From assembly GCA_023488905.1 (NCBI GenBank), contig JAMDCQ010000017.1:38778-102777 (forward strand): a stretch of 64,000 bases of DNA. Direction: 5' to 3'. The position numbers and the translations under genes were made by a program. The notes beneath the pieces were generated by a model, which ran no database searches, was not told the DNA's origin, and was given only the letters and a program-made list of their open reading frames with translations. Below are positions 40,603 to 49,630 of this stretch, one piece after another (the first letter of the stretch is position 1; each line of letters begins with the position of its first letter). The DNA comes from Candidatus Bathyarchaeota archaeon. Lineage in GTDB: Archaea; Thermoproteota; Bathyarchaeia; Bathyarchaeales; Bathycorpusculaceae.

Positions 40603-41643
40603 ATGGCAGATTTATTCAGCTTCGACTTTCTGGTAAACCTCGCAATCATAGCAGTAGCATTAATATTTCTAAACCTTGCTAGCGACGTAGTAATCAAATA
40701 TGCGACAAAGGTAGCTGCCATAAGTAAACTCGGCAAAACCTCAATCGGCTTCACACTGATTTCACTCTCAACCACGTTGCCAGAATTAACTGTCGCCCTA
40801 AGTGCTTCACTATCCGCTGGAGCGGCGTTATCTATTGGTAACGCTTTAGGCTCAAACATCTTCAACATCTCCGCCATACTCGGCATAGGCGCGGTAATTT
40901 TTGGACTTAAAATTTACTTGTCAAAGAGAAACAGGGGCGCGCCAGTTGGAGACAACAACATAATTCCAAAGTTTGGAACCTCCGAATTAAGCAACATAGA
41001 ATTCGGATTATTTGTTGCCTCAATTGTACCATTGGCACTCATATACGTATCAACTCAAGCCTCATGGATCGTCGGTTTAGTTCTTTTGATTATATTCGGA
41101 GCATACCTCTACAGATTATCAAAAGTGCGAATAACCACCGCAGAAGCCGATGTAGAAGTCACAATTGAAGAGAGAGGCAAACTCAAACAATACGCGTTAT
41201 TCACTATACTTGGCGCGTTAGGCGTCGTTATCAGCGCAAACTTTATGGTTGAATCAGCAATCACCATAGCCACCGCAGCAGGGGTTTCTCAGCAAGTAAT
41301 CGGAGCCACAATCGTAGCCTTAGGAACAAGCATACCTGAATTAACCATAGGCGTAAAGTCGATTCTAAGAGGACACCCCAACCTTGCGTTAGGCAACATC
41401 ATCGGAGCAGCCTTCTTCAACACAACCCTAATTCTGGGAGTCACCCTGTTTGTCCCCGTACTAATCGGTTCACCATTATCATTAAACATGGACGTTTACC
41501 TGAACCTGATTATCTTCTCAATAATAATCAACACTTTCTTCTGGTACTTCCTATCCAGAAAGAAAATCACGTGGAAAGAAGGCGCCGTGTTCCTGACAAT
41601 CTACGCGTTGTTCATTATTACAACACTCACCGCAGGGCTATAG
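40603..41643 (+). CDS. Sodium/calcium exchanger family transporter (CaCA)
   Basis: The 346-residue protein has ten predicted membrane helices in two inverted halves. Each half carries an alpha repeat: GFTLISLSTTLPELTVALSA with GNALGSNIFNIS (about residues 48-90), and GATIVALGTSIPELTIGVKS with GNIIGAAFFNTT (about residues 230-270). The conserved glutamates of P-E-L-T bind the cation. Members exchange Ca2+ for Na+, K+ or H+. A hydrophilic loop lies between the halves. It is monocistronic. The following 257 bases contain no gene that I can support. Confidence 0.92.
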   Translation: MADLFSFDFLVNLAIIAVALIFLNLASDVVIKYATKVAAISKLGKTSIGFTLISLSTTLPELTVALSASLSAGAALSIGNALGSNIFNISAILGIGAVIFGLKIYLSKRNRGAPVGDNNIIPKFGTSELSNIEFGLFVASIVPLALIYVSTQASWIVGLVLLIIFGAYLYRLSKVRITTAEADVEVTIEERGKLKQYALFTILGALGVVISANFMVESAITIATAAGVSQQVIGATIVALGTSIPELTIGVKSILRGHPNLALGNIIGAAFFNTTLILGVTLFVPVLIGSPLSLNMDVYLNLIIFSIIINTFFWYFLSRKKITWKEGAVFLTIYALFIITTLTAGL

Positions 41644-41900
41644 TAGCGTCCTCTTTTTTACCGGCGACGCTTCTTTTTCTGAAGGTTAGAGCGGTTAGAG
41701 ACTTGCTCGGTTGGGTAACAGTAGGGGAGAGTAGAGTAGGCGCTTGCAGTGTTTGTGGGTTTTTTTGGAGCGGGTGCCTTTACGCCAGAAACGCTTCAGC
41801 TTTTTCCAACAGACACAAATGCCCCCCCCAGTAAGCAAGCGAGTTCAAGTTAAATAACCTTAATAACAGTCAAGCAACCCATAATTTTGGGGGAATAATA

Positions 41901-42119
41901 GTGGATTTTCTAAAGAAAAAAGAAAAGAAAAAACCGTTTTCAGCAAAGTTCTGCCCCAAATGCGGCTCCACCGACATCTTCTGGGCTCAGGGCATGCCCC
42001 AGTTCTGGTCAACTTGGGACTGCAGAAACTGCGGGTACCATGGAGCATTCATCCTTGAAGACGGCAACATGGCGGAGAAACTGCAGGAAGAATGGAAAAC
42101 CAAAAAAAGTAAAAATTAA
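41901..42119 (+). CDS. Small zinc-ribbon protein
   Basis: The 72-residue protein starts at GTG with a Lys-rich MDFLKKKEKKKPF leader, then one C4 zinc ribbon, KFCPKCGSTDIFW ... WDCRNCGYHGAF, and an amphipathic charged tail. Its composition and length are common for archaeal small zinc-ribbon proteins of unknown function, which may bind nucleic acid or act as adaptors. GGGGGAATAATAGTG provides a plausible ribosome-binding site. It converges with, and overlaps by four bases, the end of dapL. Confidence 0.78.
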   Translation: MDFLKKKEKKKPFSAKFCPKCGSTDIFWAQGMPQFWSTWDCRNCGYHGAFILEDGNMAEKLQEEWKTKKSKN

Positions 42120-43273
42120 AGAGCGCCTGCTATTCGTTTACAGGCTTCTTCAATGCGCTCTTTTGGCTGCGTAAATGTAATGCGAATGTAGCCTTCGCCG
42201 TATTTGCCGAAGCCAACACCCGGAGTAACAACAACGCCTGCATCGAGTAGTTTGGATGCGAATTTCATGGAGTCGCCTTTGCAGTTGACCCATACGTAGA
42301 AGGTTGCTTTGGGCTTCTCACACGGGTAACCCAGCGTGCAGAGGGCAGCTACGAGTAGGTCGCGGCGTTCCTGCATGATCTGGTTGTTTCTCTTGAGGAA
42401 CTCTGGCGGGTCGCGGTGGGTATAGCTGCCCAAAGCTTTCACAGCTACCTTCTGCGTGTACACTGGCGGGCCTGAGTCAATTTGAGATTTCACTTTGGTT
42501 AAGCCTGCAACGAGGTCTTTGTTGCCTACTGCAAATGCGATGCGGTCCCCAGTCATGTTAAACGTCTTCGACAAAGAATGGAATTCTATCGCCACATCCA
42601 TTGCCCCGGGAATTTCAAGTATGCTGGGTGCTCGGAAACCGTCGTAGGTAATCTCTGAGTAGGCGTTGTCGTAGCAGAGGATGATGTTGTTGTCTTTAGC
42701 GAAGTCGACTGCTTGTTTTAGGCATCTGGCATCTACGGTGGCGGCGGTGGGGTTGTTAGGGTAGTTGAGAAACATCATTTTAACCCGCCTGGCGTCTACT
42801 GCGGTTAGGTCCGGGCAGAAACCGTTCTCTTCCAGCAGCGGCATTGGAGTGGGTATGCCGTCGCAGAGTATGGTACCGCCGTTTGCGTAAACTGGGTAAG
42901 CAGGGTCGGGACAGAGGACATGGTCGCCTGGGTTGATGTAGGCGCGAGCGATGTTTGCTAAGCCCTCTTTGGAACCCAACAGTGCAACGACTTGATCGGG
43001 GGCTAAATCTACGCCGAAGCGGGTCTTGTACCACTGGACCACGGCGGCGCGGAAGTCGGGTTCGCCTTGGCTAAAGGAGTAGTTATGGTTCTTCTGGTTC
43101 GCTGACTCCGCAGCCAACGCGTCTACGACGAATTGGGGTGGCGGCAGGTCAGGGTCACCTATACTAAGTGAGATGAGGTCGATGCCTTGGGCTTTCTTTT
43201 CTTTTTGAATTTTCTCTATTTCAGCGAAGAGGTAGGGCGGTAACCGCTTGATTCTTTCTGCGTACTCAAACAC
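42116..43273 (-). CDS. dapL: LL-diaminopimelate aminotransferase
   Basis: The 385-residue fold-type I PLP enzyme has LISLSIGDPDLPPPQ near residue 35, the substrate/cofactor stretch YSFSQGEPDFR, LNYPNNPTAA (about residue 175), and the PLP lysine in FHSLSKTFNMTGDR (about residue 238). DapL converts tetrahydrodipicolinate directly to LL-diaminopimelate with glutamate as donor, bypassing the succinylase route. Its place as the last gene of a dap operon that lacks dapD, dapC and dapE supports DapL over other aspartate aminotransferases. It overlaps dapF by eight bases. Confidence 0.88.
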   Translation of the reverse strand: MFEYAERIKRLPPYLFAEIEKIQKEKKAQGIDLISLSIGDPDLPPPQFVVDALAAESANQKNHNYSFSQGEPDFRAAVVQWYKTRFGVDLAPDQVVALLGSKEGLANIARAYINPGDHVLCPDPAYPVYANGGTILCDGIPTPMPLLEENGFCPDLTAVDARRVKMMFLNYPNNPTAATVDARCLKQAVDFAKDNNIILCYDNAYSEITYDGFRAPSILEIPGAMDVAIEFHSLSKTFNMTGDRIAFAVGNKDLVAGLTKVKSQIDSGPPVYTQKVAVKALGSYTHRDPPEFLKRNNQIMQERRDLLVAALCTLGYPCEKPKATFYVWVNCKGDSMKFASKLLDAGVVVTPGVGFGKYGEGYIRITFTQPKERIEEACKRIAGAL

Positions 43274-44120
43274 GGATTAGTGGCTCCTTGAATAATGTAC
43301 CCTCGAAAACCTTCTCAGCGGCTCCAGTCATGAGGATGGTTTTGCCGACTTCAACTTGGAGGTCTCCCCCGAGCAGGTGGACAGTGACTTTGTCCTTGAT
43401 TTTGCCTAGTCTGTGGGCTACTGCAACTGCTGCGCATGTGCCTGTGCCGCAGGCGAGGGTTTCTCCGCAGCCGCGTTCCCAAACGCGCACGCTGATTTCG
43501 CCTGATCCGAGGACTTGGACGAAGCCGACGTTGGTGCGGTTGGGGAAAGCTTTGTGGTTTTCGATTAATTTGCCAACTGAGTACACTGGGAAGGCGTCTA
43601 CGTCTCCGACGAAGGTGACGCAATGCGGGTTACCCATTGAAAGGCAGCTTATTTTGTAGGTTTCCCCGATGACATCTATCTTCTCATTTATGCACTCACC
43701 TTCGCCAACCATGGGAAGCGAGGAACGCTCCCAGTTAGGTGCACCCATATCAACCTTAACTGCAACAACCTCTTCGCCGTCAAGTGTTAACCAAACTTGT
43801 TTTACGCCAGCCAAAGTCTCCACTGTGAACTCGGTTTTCTTTACGATGCCGTTTTCGTAGCAGTATTTCGCGAAGCATCGGATGCCGTTGCCGCACATTT
43901 CCGCTTCACTGCCGTCTGCGTTGAATATCCGCATCTTTGCATCGGCAACCTTTGACTTGTAAACAAGCAGGAGCCCGTCGCCGCCGATGGAGAAGCGCCG
44001 CTCGCAAAGCAGTTCTGCCCACCTTGAAACGTGCGCATCGCTGATTTTTTGGTCTCGGTTGTCAATTACGACATAGTCGTTTCCTAATCCATGCATCTTC
44101 CAAAAGGGCATTTGCATCAA
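43266..44120 (-). CDS. dapF: Diaminopimelate epimerase
   Basis: The 284-residue enzyme has two cysteine-containing halves. The first catalytic cysteine lies in AEMCGNGIRCFAKY (about residue 75) and the second in GETLACGTGTCAAV (about residue 225). KMHGLGNDYVVID at the N terminus is the family opening. It interconverts LL- and meso-diaminopimelate without cofactor. It overlaps lysA by four bases upstream and dapL by eight downstream, so translation is coupled. Archaea have no murein, so meso-DAP here feeds lysine only. Confidence 0.95.
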   Translation of the reverse strand: MMQMPFWKMHGLGNDYVVIDNRDQKISDAHVSRWAELLCERRFSIGGDGLLLVYKSKVADAKMRIFNADGSEAEMCGNGIRCFAKYCYENGIVKKTEFTVETLAGVKQVWLTLDGEEVVAVKVDMGAPNWERSSLPMVGEGECINEKIDVIGETYKISCLSMGNPHCVTFVGDVDAFPVYSVGKLIENHKAFPNRTNVGFVQVLGSGEISVRVWERGCGETLACGTGTCAAVAVAHRLGKIKDKVTVHLLGGDLQVEVGKTILMTGAAEKVFEGTLFKEPLIRV

Positions 44121-45406
44121 GATTCACCTTGTATTTTCTGATTTGTTACTAGGTCTTTCAGCTGCTCACGTTCCCGGACTATCACGGCTTTGCCGCCTCG
44201 TATCATGACTTCTGCGGCTCGTGGACGTGAGTTGTATTGGGAGCTCATGCTGAAACCGTACGCGCCAGCGTTAAGAACCGCGAGCAAGTCGCCTTCCGCG
44301 ATTTCCGGCAGCTTTCGCTCTTTTGCCAGCAAATCACCTGATTCGCAGACTGGGCCTGCTACGTCGTAGGTTTCCTTGTCCGCCGCTGTTAGTTTGTTGG
44401 CTACGAGTATGGGGTGGTAGCTGCCGTACATTGTCGGACGAACAAGGGTGTTGAAGCCCGCGTCTACACCGACGAATTTGCGGCCAGGCGTCACCTTAAC
44501 CGAGTTAACCGCTGTGAGCAGGATGCTTGCATCGCAAACAAGGTATCTGCCTGGTTCAACGAACAGATACGGCTTACCCAAACCATACTCCTTAACCTTG
44601 TTCTTGAACATCGACACAACTTTGCTAGAGAACTCGGCTAAATCCAAATCCTTATCCTCTGGCTTGTAGGGCACCCCGAATCCGCCTCCTATGTCGATGA
44701 ATTCAAAGTTAATGCCGACTTCTTCATGCACCCGCTTCGCAATACTGAGCAGTTTTTCAACTGCTAACACGTAAGGTTCAACTTCTAAGATGCCTGAACC
44801 GATGTGCATGTGGATGCCGAAGCGTTCCACCCGGGCACGTTGGGCTATGGCGTAGGCTTGGATAACTTCTTCTTCCCAGAGCCCGAACTTGGATTCTGGG
44901 CCTGCGGTGATGCAGTGGCTGTGGTGTCCGGCGCCGACTTCGGGGTTCACGCGGACTGAGAGGATTTGTGGAACGGAAATCTTGAGCAATCGGTCCATTT
45001 CGGATTGGGAATCTACGTTGATTGTGATGTTGGCGTTTGATAGCATTTTTAATTCGTCGTTTCGAACGCTGGTACCCGTAAATAGGATGCGGTCAGGTGT
45101 GAAGCCTGCGCTTAAAGCTAAGAAGACTTCTCCTGGGCTAACGGTATCCAAATAGGCACCCTGCGAGTGCAGAATCCGGAGCACGTTTAGGTTTGTGTTG
45201 GCTTTGGCGGCGTAGTAGATGCGGACGTACTTGTAGTTGTTGACTATAGCGCTGTAGAGGCGGTTGTAGTTGTCGCGGATGCGCTTCTCGCTAAGCACGT
45301 ACAAGGGGGTATCGTAGGTTTTTGCCAGTTCAGTTGTGGATATGCCGTCGAAGTAGAGGGTTCCTTTTCGGTCTTCGAGGGGTTCACGCAGTTTTCGCTT
45401 AACCAT
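44117..45406 (-). CDS. lysA: Diaminopimelate decarboxylase
   Basis: The 429-residue alanine-racemase-fold PLP enzyme shows YYAAKANTNLNVLR with the Schiff-base lysine (about residue 68), the glycine-rich IDIGGGFGVPY (about residue 240), EPGRYLVCDA (about residue 290), and AGPVCESGDLLA with the active-site cysteine (about residue 355). It decarboxylates meso-diaminopimelate to lysine, the last step. HSHCITAGPESKFG matches the substrate region. Length is normal. The gene begins 33 bases after asd in the same operon. Confidence 0.95.
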   Translation of the reverse strand: MVKRKLREPLEDRKGTLYFDGISTTELAKTYDTPLYVLSEKRIRDNYNRLYSAIVNNYKYVRIYYAAKANTNLNVLRILHSQGAYLDTVSPGEVFLALSAGFTPDRILFTGTSVRNDELKMLSNANITINVDSQSEMDRLLKISVPQILSVRVNPEVGAGHHSHCITAGPESKFGLWEEEVIQAYAIAQRARVERFGIHMHIGSGILEVEPYVLAVEKLLSIAKRVHEEVGINFEFIDIGGGFGVPYKPEDKDLDLAEFSSKVVSMFKNKVKEYGLGKPYLFVEPGRYLVCDASILLTAVNSVKVTPGRKFVGVDAGFNTLVRPTMYGSYHPILVANKLTAADKETYDVAGPVCESGDLLAKERKLPEIAEGDLLAVLNAGAYGFSMSSQYNSRPRAAEVMIRGGKAVIVREREQLKDLVTNQKIQGES

Positions 45407-45439
45407 AACATTACACCAGTCAAAAATGGGGTTGGCTGT

Positions 45440-46498
45440 TTATGCCAGTCCTTTCGCTACGTAGAGTTCTGCGCTGAGGATACCGCCACCTGCTGCGCCA
45501 CGTACCGTGTTGTGACTGAGGCACATGTACTTCAGAGTCATAATTGGATCCTTACGTAACCTACCGACGACCACGCTTTGCCCGCGTCCTGCGTCTCGGT
45601 CGTAGCGGGGTTGAGGGCGGTTCTTTTCGTGACGAACGATTATCGGCTGTGCTGGAGCGGAGGGCAGCTTTAGTTTCTGGGGTTCGCCCTTGAACTTTGT
45701 GAATGCGGCTTCCACCTCGTCTATTGATGGCTCCTTGTCGAGTTTAACGAATACGGATTCGAGATGGCCGTCTTTGACGTTAACGCGGTTGCAGCTTGCA
45801 CTCGCTTGGAAATCAGCATGCTTGATCGCTTTGCCATCAAATTTGCCGAGTATCTTTTGCGCTTCAGTTTCCATCTTGTCCTCTTCACCCGAAATGAAAG
45901 GAACCACGTTATCGATAATGTCAAGTGAAGCGACACCGGGGTAACCTGCACCACTGAGCGCCTGCATCGTAGTAACCATTACTTGCTTTATGCCGAACTG
46001 CATAAGCGGCGCTAAGGTGATGGCTAATCCGATGGTGCTGCAATTGGGGTCAGTTGTGATGAAGCCCTTCCAGCCGCGTTGTTTTTGCTGGACTTTGATG
46101 AGTTCGATGTGGTCGGGGTTGATTTCTGGAATGATTAGGGGTACATCTTTGTCCATGCGGTGTGCGCTTGCTTTACTGAAAACCGGGTACAATGCGCCGA
46201 ATTCATTTTCAGTTGGACCCGCCAAATCCCCCGGCAAAGACGTGAAGACCAAGTCAAAGTCGCCTGCCTGCTCACATGACTTGACATCTATGTTAGCGAC
46301 TGGCATCTCCGCTATCTCTTTGGGCAGCTCAGTCTCCATAAGCCAAGTTGCTGCATCCTTGTACTTTTTGCCTGCACTTTTCTCTGAAGCTGCAAGTACG
46401 GAAATCTCAAACCAGGGGTGCCCCTGTAAGAGTTGAATGTACCGTTGTCCAACGGCTCCGGTTGCGCCTAAAATGGCGACTTTACGCTTATTCGGCAT
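45440..46498 (-). CDS. asd: Aspartate-semialdehyde dehydrogenase
   Basis: The 352-residue enzyme has the NADP-binding opening VAILGATGAVGQRYIQLL, the catalytic cysteine in TTDPNCSTIGLA (about residue 155), MQALSGAGYPGV, and the late His in LSHNTVRGAAGG. It reduces aspartyl phosphate to the semialdehyde at the branch to lysine, threonine and methionine. It is of the archaeal/fungal-type length. Aspartokinase is absent from the window. A 71-base gap separates it from dapB, and that gap is A+T-rich, so a second internal promoter is possible. Confidence 0.95.
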   Translation of the reverse strand: MPNKRKVAILGATGAVGQRYIQLLQGHPWFEISVLAASEKSAGKKYKDAATWLMETELPKEIAEMPVANIDVKSCEQAGDFDLVFTSLPGDLAGPTENEFGALYPVFSKASAHRMDKDVPLIIPEINPDHIELIKVQQKQRGWKGFITTDPNCSTIGLAITLAPLMQFGIKQVMVTTMQALSGAGYPGVASLDIIDNVVPFISGEEDKMETEAQKILGKFDGKAIKHADFQASASCNRVNVKDGHLESVFVKLDKEPSIDEVEAAFTKFKGEPQKLKLPSAPAQPIIVRHEKNRPQPRYDRDAGRGQSVVVGRLRKDPIMTLKYMCLSHNTVRGAAGGGILSAELYVAKGLA

Positions 46499-46569
46499 TC
46501 TTGATTCTTCCTTTGAACGACCACTGTATTATGTAACTTGAATAAAAAAGTTAATGGTGAGTTTTTGGC

Positions 46570-47385
46570 TTAAACTAATCCCAACACGTCCGCCATGCTG
46601 TACACTTTGGGCTCTGACTGCTTGCTTAACCATTCGGCGGCGTAAACGGCTCCTTGGGCGAATACGTTGCGGGTGAAGGCGGTGTGTTCGATGCGTAGCA
46701 TCTCGTTGGGTCCAGCAACGATCAAGTCATGGATACCTGCAACGCCTCCTGCGCGGAGAGCGGTGATTTCCATGTCTTGCGGTTGACGTGGGCTGATGCC
46801 TTCGCGTCCAGTGACGGTTTTGGTGTATCCGCGGACGTTTGAGACGATTTCGCCTAGTTTTTTGGCTGTGCCGCTTGGTGCGTCTTTTTTGCCTGTGTGG
46901 TGGATTTCGTTTATGCTGAAATCGTAGCCTTGTGGGAATGCCTTGAGTTGTTCGGCGAGTTTGAAGAGTATGTTGACGCCTACGCTGTAGTTGGGTGAGA
47001 ACACTGCGGGGACTTTGCCTGACATGGCTGCGGTGACTTGTCGGTTCTGCTCGGGGGTGAAGCCTGTGGTGCCAAGAACTATACGTTTGCCCAATTCTGC
47101 GGCGATGGGTACGTTGACTAAATCGGCAACTGGAACTGTAAAACTTACGAAGACATCGGCATCTTTAAGCGCATCTGCTAAGTCGACAGAACTCTGAATT
47201 ACCGTATCTTGGTCCGTAATACCAAGTTGGCGTAATGTTTTTCCAATTGTAGGGGTTCCTAGAGCAGTCATGGGTCCTGCTGGAGCTTCAGTTGCACCAA
47301 CGGTCATTATTCCTTTTGCTCTTGCTTCCTGTATTATAGCAACACCCATTCTGCCTGCTGCACCTGCAACACAGAGCCTAAGCAT
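46570..47385 (-). CDS. dapB: Dihydrodipicolinate reductase
   Basis: About 271 residues from the ATG at 47385, which overlaps the dapA stop by eight bases; an upstream in-frame start adds five residues. The NAD(P)H-binding loop LCVAGAAGRMGVAIIQ opens the protein. VLGTTGFTPEQN and the catalytic motif INEIHHTGKKDAPSGTAKKLG (about residues 150-170) identify DapB, with the paired histidines and the lysine present. It reduces hydroxy-dihydrodipicolinate in lysine synthesis. Overlap with dapA indicates translational coupling. Confidence 0.95.
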   Translation of the reverse strand: MLRLCVAGAAGRMGVAIIQEARAKGIMTVGATEAPAGPMTALGTPTIGKTLRQLGITDQDTVIQSSVDLADALKDADVFVSFTVPVADLVNVPIAAELGKRIVLGTTGFTPEQNRQVTAAMSGKVPAVFSPNYSVGVNILFKLAEQLKAFPQGYDFSINEIHHTGKKDAPSGTAKKLGEIVSNVRGYTKTVTGREGISPRQPQDMEITALRAGGVAGIHDLIVAGPNEMLRIEHTAFTRNVFAQGAVYAAEWLSKQSEPKVYSMADVLGLV

Positions 47386-48415
47386 AGTAGAGTCCCTCAA
47401 TGTACTTCTCGTTGTAGAGGCGATCTTTTAGGTCTACGCCGAAGTGGTCTTCGACTGGCTGCAGAACCTGCGGGTTGGCTTCGTAGACTTTGCGGGCGCT
47501 GGCTAAGACGACTTCTATGCCGTTGCGCGTCATTTTGCCCAGCGGTTGCCTGCAGGGTCCAGCGGGCATGCCCAAGATGTTCATGAGGGTTTTGATTGCG
47601 ACTGGGTTTCGGGCTTTGCATGCGACGGGTCCGTATGGGGTCTGCTCGGTGGTTTTCACGGTCACGATGTTGAAGAGGGGTTGGAGGGCTTGGGCGATTA
47701 CGCTTGCAGCCTCCTCGTTGCCGTCTAAAACGTAGTGCACCATATCTGCCAATGCGCTTGGGGCGACGTTGGATATGACGGATATGACGCCGCTTGCCCT
47801 GATGTCGGGCGCAATCATCATCGTGTAGGTTTTGTCGTCGTCTCCGCTAAGTATGTCAAAGTCGTCTCCGCAAAGCTGCCTTGTTAACTCCATGTTCTTG
47901 ATGTCGCCCGTAGCTTCCTTGACGCAGCGCACGTTGGGAAACTCGGCGTGTAATGTGGCGATGTCTTGTGGAAGTAGCTGTGTGCCTGTTCTGCCGGGGA
48001 TGACGTATGGGATTATTTGAACTTCTGGGAAACGCCGTGCAATGGGCTCGACGTATTCCTTGCGAATTTCAAGCGAGCTAGGCCCGTTATAGTAAGGGTC
48101 AACGAGCAGAACAGTGTTTACTCCTGCGTCGTAGGCGTGTTCGGTACCGTCAAGAGTTTCTTGGGTGCTGTTGCTACCTGTTCCCGCGATGGTTAGACAT
48201 CGTTTGCCTGCGTATTCGTGGGTTTTTTCGATAACTTTGCTGTGTTCGTTCCAGTCTAGTGTGGGGCTTTCGCCTGTTGTGCCGACGGCAAGGATGCCTT
48301 TGGCGCCGTTTTTTATTTGGAATTCTATTATTTGCTGTAATCCTTCGTAATCGACTTGGCGATTACAGTTCATGGGTGTTATTAGTGCTGTGTAACAACC
48401 GCTGAATGTTGTCAA
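47378..48415 (-). CDS. dapA: 4-Hydroxy-tetrahydrodipicolinate synthase
   Basis: The 345-residue class I aldolase-fold protein has GCYTALITPM, AVGTTGESPTLDWNEH (about residue 40), the tyrosine region IIPYVIPGRTGTQL, and the Schiff-base lysine in VRCVKEATGD (about residue 165). It condenses pyruvate with aspartate semialdehyde. It is some 50 residues longer than typical DapA, the extra length being at the C terminus (from about residue 295), so another pyruvate-dependent aldolase of the family is a formal alternative; the operon argues strongly for DapA. Confidence 0.93.
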   Translation of the reverse strand: MTTFSGCYTALITPMNCNRQVDYEGLQQIIEFQIKNGAKGILAVGTTGESPTLDWNEHSKVIEKTHEYAGKRCLTIAGTGSNSTQETLDGTEHAYDAGVNTVLLVDPYYNGPSSLEIRKEYVEPIARRFPEVQIIPYVIPGRTGTQLLPQDIATLHAEFPNVRCVKEATGDIKNMELTRQLCGDDFDILSGDDDKTYTMMIAPDIRASGVISVISNVAPSALADMVHYVLDGNEEAASVIAQALQPLFNIVTVKTTEQTPYGPVACKARNPVAIKTLMNILGMPAGPCRQPLGKMTRNGIEVVLASARKVYEANPQVLQPVEDHFGVDLKDRLYNEKYIEGLYYA

Positions 48416-48449
48416 TTTTGGTTCCTCTTTGTAGGGTAGAGTGATAATC

Positions 48450-48464
48450 GTCTATATATTTAAG
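48450..48464 (-). promoter_or_regulatory. Promoter of the lysine (dap) operon
   Basis: On the minus strand, CGCTTAAATATATAGAC contains an archaeal TATA box about 40 bases upstream of the dapA ATG at 48415, preceded by a purine-poor region as BRE candidate. A ribosome-binding site AAAGAGGAACC follows close to the start codon. All six genes to dapL read away from it with overlaps or short gaps. Confidence 0.6.
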
Positions 48465-48560
48465 CGTTACGTTTTACGAATTCTTTTTACGAAAAACGCA
48501 ACATACCAACAGATATAATGCGGTAATACTGAGTTAATCAAACGTTTTCCGCAAAAGCCG

Positions 48561-48860
48561 TCACGGCGCAACCATATAAGCCGTAAAAACCCCGTCATAG
48601 CCGCCATAGAGGCGACGCAGATACGCAACCGCATCATCAACCGACGCCGCAGACGGAATAACCTGCCCAAAATTGTCCTGACGAATCACATCTGACAGCT
48701 TACCCGACTGCGTCGCTACAACCCTCAACATAAGCCGATGTGGTCCGCAGATGAATTGGATAGTGTCGCCTTTCTGGGGGTTGCCTTTTCGGATGTCGAT
48801 TGTTTTTTTACCCTGCTTCAGCCACATGAAGACTTCTTTTTTAGCCAGAAACGTCGGCAC
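48561..48860 (-). CDS. ASCH/PUA-like domain small protein
   Basis: 99 residues from a GTG at 48860, chosen because AAGGAGA stands seven bases upstream; the longer frame to 48995 runs into a repeat unit. VPTFLAKKEVFMWLKQGKKTI and DIRKGNPQKGDTIQFICG form the ASCH-like beta barrel: the conserved G-K-K-x-I-x-I-R, then K-G-D-x-I-x-F. The family is thought to bind RNA or nucleotides, as in YqfB/ASCH amidohydrolases, but function here is unknown. It lies beyond the dap operon promoter in the same orientation. Confidence 0.72.
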   Translation of the reverse strand: MPTFLAKKEVFMWLKQGKKTIDIRKGNPQKGDTIQFICGPHRLMLRVVATQSGKLSDVIRQDNFGQVIPSAASVDDAVAYLRRLYGGYDGVFTAYMVAP

Positions 48861-48967
48861 AGCTAATCTCCTTAAGTCTTGTTGGCTTTGGCTAGAAAAT
48901 AAGCATTCGGTTAAAAAACGAATAACCGCCGCAGAAGCAAAGTGCACTGGTTTTGTTACCTCCTTAA

Positions 48968-49085
48968 AATGCACTGCTTGCAGAATTCGCCACAACCACC
49001 CTGCAATTTACCCCGGACGCCGACAACAAAACCGACGCCACAGCTAAGTCTGCTGGAAGAAGATGAAATAAGAGGGGCCCACGGC
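48968..49085 (+). repeat. Type A (MITE-like) repeat, degenerate copy
   Basis: Landmarks of the element at 54302 recur in order: CTGCTTGCAGAATTC, a CTGCAAT block, GACGCCGAC, GCTAAGTCTGCTGG and AGATGAAATAAGAGGGGCCC. No terminal inverted repeats survive. It fills much of the 329-base gap between the ASCH gene and L24e; the remaining 100 bases (to 49189) show nothing notable. Confidence 0.7.
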
Positions 49086-49189
49086 AACAACTAAAATAGA
49101 AAAACAACTCGAAACTTTAAAACGTAAACAAAGCGACAAATAACTAAAAAATAAGAAAGGTTTGGAATTTGTAGAAAAGTGGGGTTGGT

Positions 49190-49387
49190 TTACCCTTTGC
49201 CTTTTTCTTCTTTACCGAAGTACTGAGTCCACTTTAGCTTGCGGGCATCACGTTTGAATTGCAGAGAACTCTTCTTGCATTTGCTGGAATCGAACCATAG
49301 GATTGAGCCGTCGTTTTTAACGAACATCATGCCTGTGCCAGCTGGGAAATCAGCACCACAGAATGAACATTTTCTCGGTTTTGGCAT
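49190..49387 (-). CDS. rpl24e: Ribosomal protein L24e
   Basis: The 65-residue protein has PKPRKCSFCGADFPAGTG at the start and DSSKCKKSSLQFKRDARKL later. This is the C2-C-C zinc-binding arrangement and basic helix of L24e in the large subunit. It is the last gene of the L7Ae-S28e-L24e cluster, the standard archaeal order, reading on the minus strand with 21 bases after S28e. Length is normal. Confidence 0.95.
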   Translation of the reverse strand: MPKPRKCSFCGADFPAGTGMMFVKNDGSILWFDSSKCKKSSLQFKRDARKLKWTQYFGKEEKGKG

Positions 49388-49408
49388 GACAAATTACTCC
49401 ATGTTGGT

Positions 49409-49630
49409 TTATCTGGTGATTTTCTTTGCTTCTCTCTCGGTTTCTCGGAGCATTAGGATGTCTTGTGTGCGAACTGGGCCTTTGACGTTGCGTGTGATGA
49501 TTCTGCCTTTGTCTTTGCCTTCCATGATGCGGACGCGGACTTGTGTGATTTCGCCTGTTACGCCTGTGCGTCCGATGATTTGGATAACTTCGGAGGGAAT
49601 TAGTTCGTCTGCAGCGTCTTTGCTACTCAT
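49409..49630 (-). CDS. rps28e: Ribosomal protein S28e
   Basis: The 73-residue OB-fold protein has [20 protein letters not shown] and [20 protein letters not shown], and ends with the family tail [12 protein letters not shown]28e lies near the mRNA exit of the small subunit. Its ATG overlaps the L7Ae stop by one base (TAATG type), so the two are translationally coupled, and L24e follows. Confidence 0.96.
   Translation of the reverse strand: MSSKDAADELIPSEVIQIIGRTGVTGEITQVRVRIMEGKDKGRIITRNVKGPVRTQDILMLRETEREAKKITR

Noticed and set aside
41644..41900. A gene or structured RNA after the Na+/Ca2+ exchanger
   Set aside because: Only short frames occur; the T- and C-runs look like a terminator and low-complexity sequence, with no paired structure that I could defend.
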